Assembly (NCBI GenBank): GCA_025504975.1
Contig: JANUWI010000013.1
Span: 992,001 to 1,056,000 of the forward strand
Source: Plenodomus lindquistii
Taxonomy: Eukaryota > Ascomycota > Dothideomycetes > Pleosporales > Leptosphaeriaceae
Length of the DNA stretch: 64,000 bases
Reading direction: 5' to 3'
In this document: positions 1 to 11,930 of the stretch, in pieces
Layout: every line of letters begins with the position of its first letter
Position numbering within the stretch: position 1 is the first letter of the stretch
Notes under the pieces: model-generated
Database searches by the model: none
Told to the model about the DNA's origin: nothing
Seen by the model: the letters and a program-made list of their open reading frames with translations, nothing else
Program-made: the position numbers and the translations under genes

Positions 1-611
1 ACGCCTGATTTCATGATCTCTTCGATCACTGCCAGGTGTATGCGTGGACTGTGAATACGATACTCACTGCAAATACAGTATGTATAACCTTGTCAATACG
101 GTACCAGCGCTCATCATATTAAACAAGTGTATGGTGATTCATGACTTTCCCGTAGGGTAAACTAAACATTCCGTGCAACACAGTACGAGAGCTTGATCAA
201 CGTTTGCTCGTGCATGATGACGCCCAGATCAGCTTTTCAGACAAAGCCGACGACAAAATTCAGAGTTTCTGAAACAATATTACAAGTCTGTTCATTGTGG
301 CAGGTAGACCACAGGAGTTCCAAATGTGAGTAGCATGTGCTGGGATCCACTAGCAGCGCACTTGGTTGTCCCGCACTCTGCATGTGCCGAATGTCCAGCG
401 AAGTTCACAATGGCATCGATATAGTACAGATATTGAAGAAAAAAACAAGGAGGCCATGCCAAGTCTACAAAGGCTCCTGCAAACCGCGTTGTAAAGTTAT
501 TGGCCGCCTTGGCTGATCAGATAGCTGTGCTAGCTCTGCCTCAGGGCACTACTATATACACCACCACCACCACAACCACCACCACAACCCCAGAAGCCCA
601 AAAATCAAAGC
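1..611. other. Gene-free stretch with a short CAC-rich run
   Basis: I see no supportable coding region here. The only low-complexity element is a CAC/ACC-rich run at about 558-590, just upstream (in genome order) of the tRNA gene. Confidence 0.5.
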
Positions 612-717
612 TGCATCGGCCGGGAATCGAACCCGGGGCTAGCCGAAACTACTGCAAATAACTCAGAAGAACTGGATCAGATGGCAACGGCTAATTTTAC
701 CACTAAACCACCGATGC
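612..717 (-). tRNA. tRNA-Gly (GCC) with an intron of about 35 nt
   Basis: On the minus strand the acceptor arms GCATCGG (711-717) and CCGATGC (613-619) pair fully, followed by discriminator A at 612. The T arm is CCGGG-TTCGATT-CCCGG and the D arm contains TGGTTTAGTGGTAAAA. The anticodon stem AGCCG (688-692) pairs with CGGCT (641-645). The loop reads TTGCCA before the intron, giving anticodon GCC for glycine. The intron covers about 647-681 and sits one base 3' of the anticodon, the canonical nuclear position (37/38). All arms pair, so the gene looks functional. Confidence 0.93.
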
Positions 718-939
718 GAGTGAAGGATTTATCATGTGATTGATGTAAAGATTGACAAGCCAATCGTAAATATTCTTTCAAAATTCATGGAGCCTATATG
801 AATACCCGCAGGATTTTTTACTTAGCTTGAATTTACCCTTGGTGGGGTGGAGCAGTTGCACCAACACTTACTCGCTTAACGACTAAGATTTTCACCTAAA
901 AGGATCGTAACGCAGTTGAACATAGTGCCTAATAACACA

Positions 940-3696
940 CTATAGACAGGAAGTTTAGTAAACTATAATAGGAAAAGGTTACATCCCACGCTGTCTGATG
1001 ACACATTCGATATTGAGGAAGAGATCATCGGCCATTTATCCCGGAATCTCGAACTGAACCAGACACGGCGGCCTGAGGAAGATGCAAAAGGTGATGAGAA
1101 GGTCGCTGATGAAAACGATGAGCTGAAAGACGAGAGCATGCCTGAACTTGAATACCGACATTCTCCTCTATCCTTCTCCAAGACCGGTCCTTGCGGCAAC
1201 ATTTCAAAAGCGTGAACGTCAAAGATGATGGTGTAAAGAAATTCCGGACGCCTGCAACTGCTGCACACCTGACGATATTTCAGATGTATGTTGATATCAT
1301 GATGAAGGCAGCGAAAGATCCTGACGAAATATCAAACTTTGGGCTTTCCTTCTACGCGATCCAATATTGGCATGAGCATCTCAAAGAGCTGCACGTAGAG
1401 AACACGACACCTGAAGCTGTTGATCAGGTGGTCGCGCTAATTCGCCGCATTACGGAAAATGAGAACAACATTGCCAACCTATTGGAGAAGGTGGCAAGGC
1501 ATACAGACATGTTACATGTACCCTGAGCGAGCGGGTGACACGCCCACTGCTTGGTTCGACCCACTTTTTACGCGGGCTGCTAAGGCGTCGAAACTTGAAG
1601 ACGGACCTCTGGATGACCAATTCAAGAAATGGGCGCTTGCTGTTAACGGGGACAACGTCTTGCTGCCGTTGGCTGAAGGTCATATCTATAGTTGGTTGTA
1701 CTATGTATGCCAACGACCAAATGTGGATACCTGAAAGCTTCTCGTTCGTCAAGGCTGCGCTTTCCTGTGTAAGCTCCTCTTCTCTTTTGAAGCGTATTTT
1801 ATTACGTCATAGGCGGGTCGTCTCGAGATAAACGACGACGAGCCTCTCGAATTGATACGTTCAATTATGTCATCCTACGATACCCCACTCGATGGGTACC
1901 GAACGTTCAGAGCAATTGGGTCTACTTGGCTAACTATGGCTCCATGACCACGGACTTGCATCGCAAAAAGGCGTTGACCACGGATGCTCGATCTCTAATG
2001 ATGCCGTACATCTGAAGAGAGCGGTTGAACGCATGGAACGACATATCCTCGAAAAAGTTGCGACCCTTCGCCTTATAGCACCAAGATATAGTTGGATCAA
2101 CGAGGAGCCCGAAGCAATTAAGTACTACGATCAAGCTAATAACATGCTGCCGGATCTAGATACAGAAGGATTGTCTGACTTGGAGTTAAAGACTATGGTA
2201 TCAACTGATTACGGGTAGAGATTCTGACTGCAAAAGCCCAGGTGCTCTCCCCGATGGGGCAACCCGAAGACGCCTTGCAGACATTCAACGAAGCAAGGAG
2301 ACTTTCGGGCGAGCAACCGCTGACTGGGTCAACCTTGGATGACATCACGCTATTATTCAAAAGCGAGGATAAGGCAGCCACGTTGAAGCTGACAGAGGTC
2401 CTGAGGAGTTGGACCGACCAGCAGCGTAACAGTTGGGTTTCCTACTGTTTTGAAGATTGGGTGTACGAAAGTGCTGTGATCCGTATGAAAAGAGCGGCAA
2501 AGCTAACCAACGAAACCGATCTACCACTTGGCTGATTAAAAGCCTTGGTCACCACCCTGCCAAGGTAGAGCCTTTATCTGTTCATTCTCCGAGGCGCAAT
2601 TGCAGACATACACTATCCGATGTTAGGAGATCTCGAGAAAGGCGAAACGCTACGCCAGGAAATCCTGGCCATGAAACCGAAGATGCACCCTTGGAACGAA
2701 AACGAGATGAACAAGACAAAAACACAACATCGGATGCAGCTCGCAGACATTCTCTTTTGTGAGTTTCAGATGTCTGCCGATCCAACAAAGAAGGAAGCAT
2801 TGATGGAAGACCCCAGGCTTTTGCCTAGCGCTCATGACAACGACGAAAACCTGGTACAGTCCCATGTTAGTATGTTACGGGCGAACATGCTCCGAGTTAT
2901 GGGTCCTGCGAGGGAGTATCAAAAGTACATGGATGGGCTGTTTGCAAACTGCACTCACGGCCTCGAAGATAGTGTTTCCTGGAACGACTCGTCAAGCCTG
3001 GGACTACTATCCGAGGTCCTGGCTTCGTTGGACAGCTTGGAGAAGGATGCTAGAATTGCAATCAGTGCCCAGTTCTCCGTCTTGAATCGTGCGATACACA
3101 GACAAGGTACTGTGTCCGAAGGATCGGAGACGCTTTCTGATAGGAATGATGGCGAAGCAGATGCTGAACCAGAGTCTACAGGGGCAAGAGAACCATTTGT
3201 CGGAAGTGACGGGATTCGAAACGACCTTACGAAAGATAACGTAGTTCCAGCTGCCGACAAGAATTCGTCCGACGGGACGGTGGGGCAAGAGCAACACCCT
3301 GAAGCGGAGCTTGCCGAGCATAACGAGGACATTGCCACATGTATCATACACTGTGATGGAGGGTGTGGGACCAGCATTGACTCATGGACCCAGCCTTTCT
3401 ATTACTGTGTGATCTGCCCTAACAGCGATCTACTGTGTATGTGAAGACTGTCACTCCAAGCATCTGAAGCAAACGAACGGAGAAATTGAAGAACCGTGGC
3501 TTAACTTTTGTGGCGCAAATCATCGCTACAACAAAGGTCCTATGAAGGATTGGAAGGAGATCAAAAATGGTGCCATTCGAACTGGGGATGAGGAAGTCAC
3601 TGTAGAAGAGTGGCTTCAAGGTTGAAAGAGGAACGCTGGCAGAACGCTTTTAATCTTTTGGACCAGGCAAGGCGGATTGAAAGATATTGGCGTTGA
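940..3696 (+). pseudogene. Decayed TPR / ZZ-zinc-finger protein (C-terminal part of a STAND-like gene)
   Basis: Protein-like sequence runs across this interval but is split over several frames. An acidic segment at about 1000-1190 is followed by a segment containing RTPATAAHLTIFQMYVDI (from 1191), a helical segment at 1510-1734, TPR-like helices at 2033-2535 and a 2620-3444 segment. The last ends in a ZZ-type finger (C-x3-C, then YYCVIC) that is broken by a shift just before its final cysteines, which continue in another frame as CEDCHSKH. A further shift near 3615 leads to a basic/helical tail ending at 3696. At least five frame changes have no matching splice sites. The block resembles the C-terminal half of fungal NACHT/TPR proteins; no NTPase domain is visible upstream. 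The family is inferred, the breakage is seen directly. Confidence 0.7.
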
Positions 3697-5441
3697 GGAC
3701 TAAGGCATGGGTTGTTTAGATACGATGCGGAGGCACTGCTTCAGGAGTCGAGGCGTTAGCATATCCCACATCAACGTGAGATCCCACAACACGCTGGATT
3801 TTGCGCGCTTGAACGAAAACACAGACTCGAGGACGCAAGCTCTGATACGTCATTACATGTTGGCTTCAAATCTATTTGAAGATTAGGCTGACAAGGTCGC
3901 GCGGAAATCATTGACCGTTGCTTAACGCGAGTCGCGACTTGGGTTGCGTGATTGGGCTTTACCTAATTAGTCAAAATTATGACTGGAAATCTTCTTGAAT
4001 CTGAGTAGCCACGGGTCATTACTGTTCTGCAGGCCTTGGTTTATGGATGGGTTACAATTCGTTTGGTGGTTCGTAGACGACAGACTTTACCTGGTACCTT
4101 TTCACTGTTGTCGCTCAGCGTGTCTCAACACACCAAACACAAATCCCCACCGAATGCACTCGAAAACCAAATGCATCCACAATACGCAACTCAATAGAAC
4201 ACTCTGCGAGAGCGGAACGCCGCTGCATCGAATTTCGTCCGCGATAAGCTTGATCTTTTCTGTTTTTGGTGCGTACAACTCCCAACAACGCCAATTCACC
4301 AGCGTCAGCAACGAGTTTTCACGCACAAGTCAACTATCCTATCGGCGCCCGCGTGTGTTTCGCTGATTTATATATTCGGTCTTCGGACTGCGTAGCTCGC
4401 CGGATGCTCATGAGCGGTGCGGCATCTCGGTAACTCGGCACTTGCCATGTAAAGTTTCGGCTCTGAACTAGCAACTTTAGACCGGGTGTAATTCGGACGG
4501 TACAGTACACACACAACCATGCCTCAGATCAGTGAGCAGGGACTAGGAGTCTTGGACGAATCTGCCCTCGGTAAATTGCTATGCAACGTACCGAGATCTG
4601 CTTTTGTGTCATCTACAGTACCGAGTCAGCACAATCGCATCTTCCTCTACGGACGTACTGTGTAAGGCGCATTACCATCTTCCTCGAAGTCACATTCAAC
4701 CAGGTAGACTGCCCCGTCGCCAAAGGCAGGTTTCCAGAATGCCGGTCTTCAAACCGATGAGCCACCTTCGATAAAATCTCAAAAGACTTGCCAGCTTGTG
4801 CCGTCGACGTTATGCTCCTTAATCTTGATGATGGTCAGTAGGAATGCGCACAACAGCCTCAGCGCTAGACGCACTAAAGTCTACCTATGTAGGTACATGA
4901 CATGATCGGCCGAACTTTCGAAGAAGACTTCAATCGTGCTTGTCAAGGGGAGATGAGCAAGGGTCTGTAGAAAGCCCGAAGTACGCGTTAAGATGTGTTT
5001 ATCAGTCAGCAATCAAGGGTTCCCGCACAAAAATCGATTTCCTCTTGAGCTCCGACATGCCGACCCCCGACATGTCTCAAATCGGACGAATTTGACAACC
5101 AATCAGCAACCACAGGATTCATCACCGAAGCCTAGAGGCTCACTATCGTGTATCACGGTCGGTGCCCGCGGTGTCCTCCCAGCAGTGCCCCCTCAGCACG
5201 TACTGCAGTTGAGATGCATGCGTCAGAAAGCCTTGACCTCGTACAATCGAGGCATGCACGGCTGGTCTTGCGCGAGAAGCTCCACTTTACTGTCACCCTC
5301 TATGCTAGTATAAGTGTTGACTTGACCCGTAGAGGGGAAGCATCATACTTTCGATTGCTCTATTCCTAACATTTGCCGATTTCCTAGCGGCTGCATACAC
5401 ATTTGTCTCTAATTTAATCGCCCACAGAGGCATCGTACATA
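3697..5441. other. Intergenic stretch, no firm gene
   Basis: Only short overlapping reading frames are present. An ATG frame at 4519-4665 could encode 48 residues without recognisable features. On the minus strand, about 4670-4850 shows a protein-like but stop-interrupted segment. The last few hundred bases are presumably the promoter and 5' leader of the ABC transporter. Confidence 0.4.
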
Positions 5442-8400
5442 ATGGTGGAGCGCAGAATGAGCAGCTCCGCTTGGAGCGGTGGCATACCAGCCGGCACAGG
5501 GGACGAAGTGTTGCGAACACTCTCTAGGACTTTCTCTGGAAAGTCACGACACGATGAAGAGATGGAACAATTAGACGAAGAAGAAAGTGCAGACGCAGAC
5601 TCAGCCAGAACAAGAGTCGACGGTTGGAGACTTGCAAGCCAGGTGAAGCAGATGCAGGGCAACGACCCTGCGGAGAGTCGTAAGTTGGGAGTAACGTGGA
5701 ACAACCTCAGCGTGAAGGTCGTACCTGCAGACGCACTTGTCCAGGAAAATTTCGTCAGTCAGTTCAATATCGCCCAACGGTTCAGAGAGTCCCGACAGAA
5801 ACCCGAATTGAGGAAGATCTTGGATACAAGCTCAGGTTGTGTGAAGCCTGGTGAGATGTTGCTGGTGCTTGGCCGGTAAGGTTACCTTGACTTTTATGAT
5901 TCTGAGAGTGTATACTGACCACTATTCGTCTTGCACAGACCAGGATCAGGCTGTACCACTCTACTGAAGCTACTTGCGAACAAACGAAAAGGGTACGAGA
6001 TCTTTCAAGTAAAACTAACCACACATGCTCACGGATTATAGCTACGCCGAAATCGAGGGAGATATCCACTACGGTACCCTAACATCTAAAGAAGCCGAGC
6101 CATACCGCGGAAGCATTGTAATCAACACGGAGGAGGAATTGTTCTACCCAACTCTGAGCGTGGGAAAGACCATGGACTTCGCCACCCGGCTCAACATCCC
6201 CGACACGCTTCCTAAAGATGTCAAAGACCGTGAGGAATACCGCGTACAGAACAAGGAATTCCTACTCGACTCTATGGGCATCAGCCATACTGCGGACACC
6301 AAAGTAGGCGATGCTTTTGTCCGTGGAGTCTCTGGAGGAGAGAGGAAGCGAGTGTCAATCATCGAGACCCTCGCTACACGAGGCAGTGTAGTATGTTGGG
6401 ACAACAGTACACGAGGATTAGACGCCAGCACCGCCCTCGAATGGGCCCGCGCATTGCGGAGCATGACAGACACCATGGGTGTTGCGACCATCGTTACCCT
6501 GTATCAAGCTGGTAACGGAATCTACGATCTCTTCGACAAAGTGCTAGTGCTTGACGAAGGAAAACAAATCTTCTACGGTACACGCGAGCAAGCGCGGCCT
6601 TTTATGGAGGAGCAAGGCTTCGTTTGTGGCGATGGAGCCAACGTTGCAGACTTCCTGACCGGTGTCACTGTTCCAAGTGAGAGACAGATCCACCCGGACT
6701 ACCAGAACCGCTTTCCGCGCACCAACAAGGAATTAGAGCAGATCTACCGCCAGTCGCCAATCAAGGCAACCATGGACCAAGAACTCAGCTACCCCACCTC
6801 TGAGGAAGCCAAGTCAAACACGCAGGCGTTCTGCGAAGCCATTACCCTTGACAAGTCGAAACATCTACAAAAGTCCTCACCCATGACGGTTTCTTTCAAG
6901 GAGCAGGTGAAAGCTTGTATCATCCGTCAATACCAGATCATCTGGGGTGATAAGGCTACCTTCTATATCAAACAAGGCAGTTCCATCGTTCAAGCCTTGA
7001 TAGCTGGATCCCTCTTCTATGACGCGCCTGACGACTCCTCTGGGCTATTTATCAAAGGTGGTTCGCTATTCTTGGCTCTTCTATTCAATGCTCTTATGGC
7101 GATGAGTGAAGTGACTGACAGTTACGCTGGCCGTCCCATTCTCGCCAAACACAAGAACTTCGCCTTCTACAATCCGGCCGCGTTCTGCCTTGCGCAAGTC
7201 ACTGCAGACGCTCCAATCATCTTCATCCAGGTCACTGGTTTCCTCGTCATCCTGTACTGGATGACAGCGCTGAAGGCTACCGCTGCAGCATTCTTCACTA
7301 CGTGGTTCATCGTCTACATCACAACTTTCGTCATGACAGCATTCTTCCGTATGATTGGAGCTGCTTTCAAGAGCTTTGACGCTGCTTCAAAGGTCTCCGG
7401 CTTTTCAGTCACTGCGTTGATTCTCTACATTGGATACCAGATGGCTAAGCCAGAAATGCACCCCTGGTTCGTGTGGATTTACTGGATCAACCCCCTCTCA
7501 TATGGCTTTGAGTCGCTGATGGCAAACGAGTTCCACGGTCAGATAATTCCATGCGCCGGATTCAACCTCGTTCCGAACTTCCTCCCGGAGTATGTGGGAT
7601 CTGACAGCGCGGCCTGCACTGGTGTGCGTGGCGCTGCACCTGGTGCTAATTTCGTCAATGGTGACGACTACCTGAAGAGTCTCTCATACTCAAATGATCA
7701 TGTTTGGCGCAATGTTGGCATCCTTTTTGCCTGGTGGATCTTTTTTGTGGCCCTAACGATCTTCTTCACGCTTCAATGGGACGATGCCGGCGGCTCAGGA
7801 GGAGCGCTGCTGATCCCTCGCGAAAACCGCAAGCTCGTCTCACACTCACTACCAGGCGACGAGGAAGCTCAGGTGACTGAGAAGCCCTCTGGTCGTGATG
7901 CTTCCAACAACAACAGCACGCAGAATCTCGGCGGTAATCTGATGCGTAACACCTCCGTCTTTACCTGGCGTAACTTGTCATACGTGGTCAAGACGCCTAC
8001 CGGAGATCGCACACTTCTCGACAACGTTCACGGCTATGTCAAGCCCGGTATGCTTGGAGCACTCATGGGTTCCTCCGGAGCAGGCAAAACTACGCTCTTG
8101 GATGTCCTGGCACAGCGCAAGACCGACGGAACTATCCACGGCGAGATCTTCGTAGATGGACGACCCCTCCCAGTATCATTCCAACGCTCTGCAGGATATT
8201 GTGAGCAGCTCGATGTTCATGAGGCTTTTGCGACCGTTCGGGAAGCACTCGAGTTTTCTGCCCTCCTCCGCCAGAGTCGTGACGTACCAAGAGAGGAAAA
8301 ATTGGCCTATGTCGACACCATCATTGATCTTCTCGAGCTCCATGATCTAGAACACACTTTGATTGGCCGTCTTGGAGCAGGACTGTCCGTGGAGCAGCGT

Positions 8401-9849
8401 AAACGCGTCACCATCGCCGTTGAGCTTGTTGCGAAGCCATCGATCTTGATCTTCCTCGACGAACCCACATCTGGATTGGATGGTCAGGCTGCTTTTAACA
8501 CCGTACGATTCCTCAGGAAGCTGGCTGACGTTGGCCAAGCTGTCTTGGTCACTATTCATCAACCGTCTGCACAGCTTTTCGCCCAATTCGATACGCTCTT
8601 GCTACTTGCCAAGGGTGGCAAGACAGTATACTTTGGAGAGATTGGCGACAACGCGAACACGATCAAGGAGTACTTTGCCCGCTATGATGCGCCATGCCCG
8701 CCTGGAGCTAATCCTGCCGAGCACATGATCGACGTGGTGACTGCAACTCACGGGAAAGACTGGAACAAGGTCTGGCTCGAGTCCCCCGAAGCCGAAAAGA
8801 TGCGCGCGGATCTCGACCACATTATCACCGACGCAGCTGGCAAGGAACCGGGGACGACCGACGACGGCCACGAGTTTGCTTTGGATCTTTGGTCGCAGAC
8901 TAAGATCGTGTCTCACAGGATGAATGTCAGTCTTTACCGAAACATTGACTATACCAACAACAAGATTGTGCTGCACCTTGGCGTAGCTCTATTCGTTGGC
9001 TTCACTTTCTGGCAGATTGGCGATTCGGTGGCTGAACAGCAACTCATTCTCTTCGCTATTTTCAACTATATCTTCGTCGCACCTGGAGTTATTGCACAAC
9101 TTCAGCCTCTCTTCATCGAACGTCGAGATCTCTATGAGACACGTGAGAAGAAGTCAAAGATGTATTCCTGGATTGCGTTCGTAACTGGCCTCATCGTCAG
9201 CGAGATGCCGTACTTGATCCTCTGCGCTGTCATCTACTTCCTCTGCTGGTACTACACCTCCGGCTTACCGTCCGACTCAGACAAAGCCGGCGCTGTGTTT
9301 TTCGTCATGCTCATCTACCAGTTCATCTACACTGGTATCGGTCAATTCATTGCTGCCTACGCCCCAAATGCAGTCTTTGCATCGCTGGTCAACCCTCTAC
9401 TACTCGGTACCCTCGTCTCCTTCTGCGGTGTTCTCGTCCCCTATGAACAGATCCAAGCATTCTGGAGGTACTGGCTGTATTGGCTCAACCCCTTCAACTA
9501 TCTCATGGGCTCACTTCTGGTGTTTGTCGACTGGGATTGGGACATCAACTGCAAAGAATCCGAGTTCGCCATGTTTGACCCACCATCTAATCAAACTTGC
9601 GGACAGTACTTGGAATCTTGGATGAACGGCCCAGGTGCCCGCAACAACCTCATCAACCCAGATGCTACGTCTGAGTGCCGCGTCTGTCAGTACACTCGTG
9701 GCGAAGATTACCTATCAACTATGAACTTGAACGAGTACTACTATGGATGGCGGGACGCTGCTATTTGTGTAATTTTTGCGATATCGAGCTATGCCTTGGT
9801 TTACGTTTTGATGAAGCTCCGTACCAAGGCGTCTAAGAAGGCAGAGTAG
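5442..9849 (+). CDS. PDR-type ABC-G multidrug transporter
   Basis: Full-size pleiotropic-drug-resistance efflux pump of the plasma membrane, 1431 residues, in the order NBD1-TMD1-NBD2-TMD2. Exons are 5442-5875, 5939-5992 and 6042-9849; both introns keep frame and complete the first Walker A. NBD1 has the family's degenerate Walker A GRPGSGCTT (Cys for Lys), signature VSGGERKR and an altered Walker B ending WDNSTRGLD. NBD2 has a canonical Walker A GSSGAGKTT (residue about 840), a divergent signature LSVEQRKR, Walker B LIFLDEPTSGLD and the H-loop TIHQPS. Such mirrored degeneracy is normal for PDR proteins. Hydrophobic segments follow each NBD, and a cysteine-containing extracellular loop precedes the last helix. 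It probably exports azoles or plant defence compounds, by family, but the substrate cannot be read from sequence. Confidence 0.96.
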
Positions 9850-11060
9850 GGAAGCGTTCAATCGCACTTCAATTTTCATTGTCATCGGCTATCTTAGGGC
9901 GTCTATGGGGTAACTACAATGTGTGTTCTCTCAGCGGTCTGTAACTTGTACTTTGGCCGCTTTACTGGAAGCTAGAATGTATCATACTCAAGGCGTTATG
10001 ACAAGAGGATAGACTAGACAAACTTAATCGCTTTGGATACGTCAATGGCATTCAAGCTATACCAAGAGACGCTTTGTTGCTGCTTGTCCAAACTAGAAGC
10101 ATGATAGTCCAACGAGTCCTTACTGCACTATAAATACTACCAAGGACATCTGACCACCATCCAGGCGCCAGGTCAGCTACACAGCACTGCCGTTCTAGAC
10201 CTGCTTACTTTTTACTTTCATCGACGCACGGTGCACTACAGAAACCATGTACATGGTAGAATTGCGGTAGGACATCCCTGCATTGTACATTTCGGGCACG
10301 AATCAACTTGACGTCGGTTGCCAACGCCAGGATGCAACCTCGGGCCGTCAGTGTATCCGTCCGCGAGCATACGCAAAAGCAACATAAATAAGCTCATATG
10401 GATTGTGTTGTGTTTTGCAAGGCGCTTCTCTCGTTTGGTTCGCAATACAATCTATTCGGTCTGTTCTGTGGGGAGCTGAAACAGCAAGACATCATAAGCC
10501 AAGAATCAAACATTCACCCTAGGATTGGAAATCTGATTAGTTTCCTGGCCTGCGGTCACTCATGCCTAGGCACAGGTATACATATCAAAGACCATGGAGG
10601 CTCTAGCCACTGCGGTACAATTCCACCGAAGAGTATGAGAGAAGGTCAGACTCTAGAATTTCCAATACATCGGCAGACCGCGGCTCGAGCATAGTCCTAG
10701 CAACTGAAGAACGGTCTAGCCTGGCTTGGTCTAAAAGACATCATCCCTTGGCTAGCGGTGACCACGCAGATGGTAACATGTACTCTCATGTACGCGTATG
10801 AGAGATTATAGACTAGCTACCATCCAGCCGGTTTCTTGAATCCATTCGCCTGGGTCCCAACAGTATCCCTAACTGTCCATACGAAGGCAACTAATCAAAG
10901 GTACATACTTACTAGTTCCCTAAGTAAGCAATGCAGAAACCACACCATCCTTTAAAGACGCGGCCACAGACATGACATAGAAAGCCCGACAAGAAAAAAG
11001 CCGTTCCGGTATAAGCCGTGCGTCCTACAATCTAGACCATGCCAAGTGCCAGAAGGTGTG
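9850..11060. other. Intergenic stretch, nothing recognised
   Basis: This contains the 3' region of the ABC transporter and the upstream region of the small secreted-protein gene. Short frames (for example 10398-10694) lack domains, signal peptides or codon-like texture, and I do not call them genes. Confidence 0.5.
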
Positions 11061-11068
11061 TATAAGTA
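11061..11068 (+). promoter_or_regulatory. TATA-like box of the small secreted-protein gene
   Basis: TATAAGTA lies 131-138 nt upstream of the ATG at 11199, followed by a pyrimidine/CAT-rich leader typical of strongly expressed fungal genes. Confidence 0.45.
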
Positions 11069-11198
11069 CACAGCTTAACTACCCTTTTAACCTCGACACT
11101 CCAATCTACATACCATCTATCATCTGCCTCTAACAATTAAACTACCCGTCCTCATACACAATCAGTCTTTTCCACGAAACAGCCCCCCACTTTACACA

Positions 11199-11542
11199 AT
11201 GAAACTCCTCCTCCTCATCCCCACACTCCTCGCCGGCATCGCCACAGCCGCTACACTACCACTTTCTACCTCTGACGACACACCACGCCTTGCACTGGAA
11301 AACCGTGAGAGTAATCTGCTTCACCCGAGACAGCAGCAGGTATGCAAAACATGCACACGTTCGACAAATTAGCGCTGTATGTTGACTAAACGCCATGATA
11401 GGATGCGCCGAGATGTGATGACTGTCCTTTGGAGGCCTGCATTAGAGCTTGTATTGTTATGGGGTTCCGTGCGGGCGAGTGTCGGTTTGGTACCAGTCGG
11501 TGTCCAGCGGCCTTGGGATACTGTGCTTGTGTGAATTCCTAG
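11199..11542 (+). CDS. Small secreted cysteine-rich protein, defensin-like (candidate effector or antimicrobial)
   Basis: Two exons, 11199-11339 and 11402-11542, flank a 62-nt intron (GTATGC...GATAG, branch TGACTAAAC) and give 93 residues. A hydrophobic signal peptide (MKLLLLIPTLLAGIATA) is followed by a propeptide-like stretch without cysteine to about residue 47, ending near a lone Arg before QQQ. The last 46 residues carry all eight cysteines: C-x2-C-x4-C-x3-C-x9-C-x6-C-x6-C-x-C. The C-x3-C, the G-x-C and the terminal C-x-C are the hallmarks of cysteine-stabilised alpha-beta (defensin) folds. The fold and any antimicrobial or host-directed role are inferred. Splice sites, signal peptide and cysteine spacing are seen directly. 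Each exon alone is very short, so automated callers may miss the gene. Confidence 0.8.
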
Positions 11543-11930
11543 TGCGTAAGCTTGTAAGATGGGGAATGGTTGGGGGTGTTTGGTGGCTGCGTAGAAAGCT
11601 TGGCATTGTCGGTAATTGTTATGAAGCTTGGGTGATGATGGTACACATGTCAACGATTCATTAGGGGTTTGTACACATTGACTTCTTTGAGGATTGTTTC
11701 GTGTGTCGCCGTGTTGGCGCGCAATGTGCATGGACCTTGTTTACTACAAGACCATAGTAGATACATAGCCGAAGACTGACGCCATGCGTCGTGTAAATCG
11801 ATTCTTTGCTTCGATTTGCTATGCAACGTAGCAAACGACGCTCTCCACCATGCCCGCAGAACATATGCATCTCATGATAACAATGCCCCTCCTAATCGTC
11901 TTCTTAGTTCCGCGCAGAGCTGTTGCTCAC
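11543..11930. other. Convergent intergenic region
   Basis: This lies between the 3' ends of the secreted-protein gene and the AT-hook gene. I see only short frames without features; it probably holds both 3' ends. Confidence 0.5.

Noticed and set aside
10398..10694. 98-codon frame in the ABC/secreted-protein interval
   Set aside because: No signal peptide, domain or promoter; chance length for a 1.3-kb gap.
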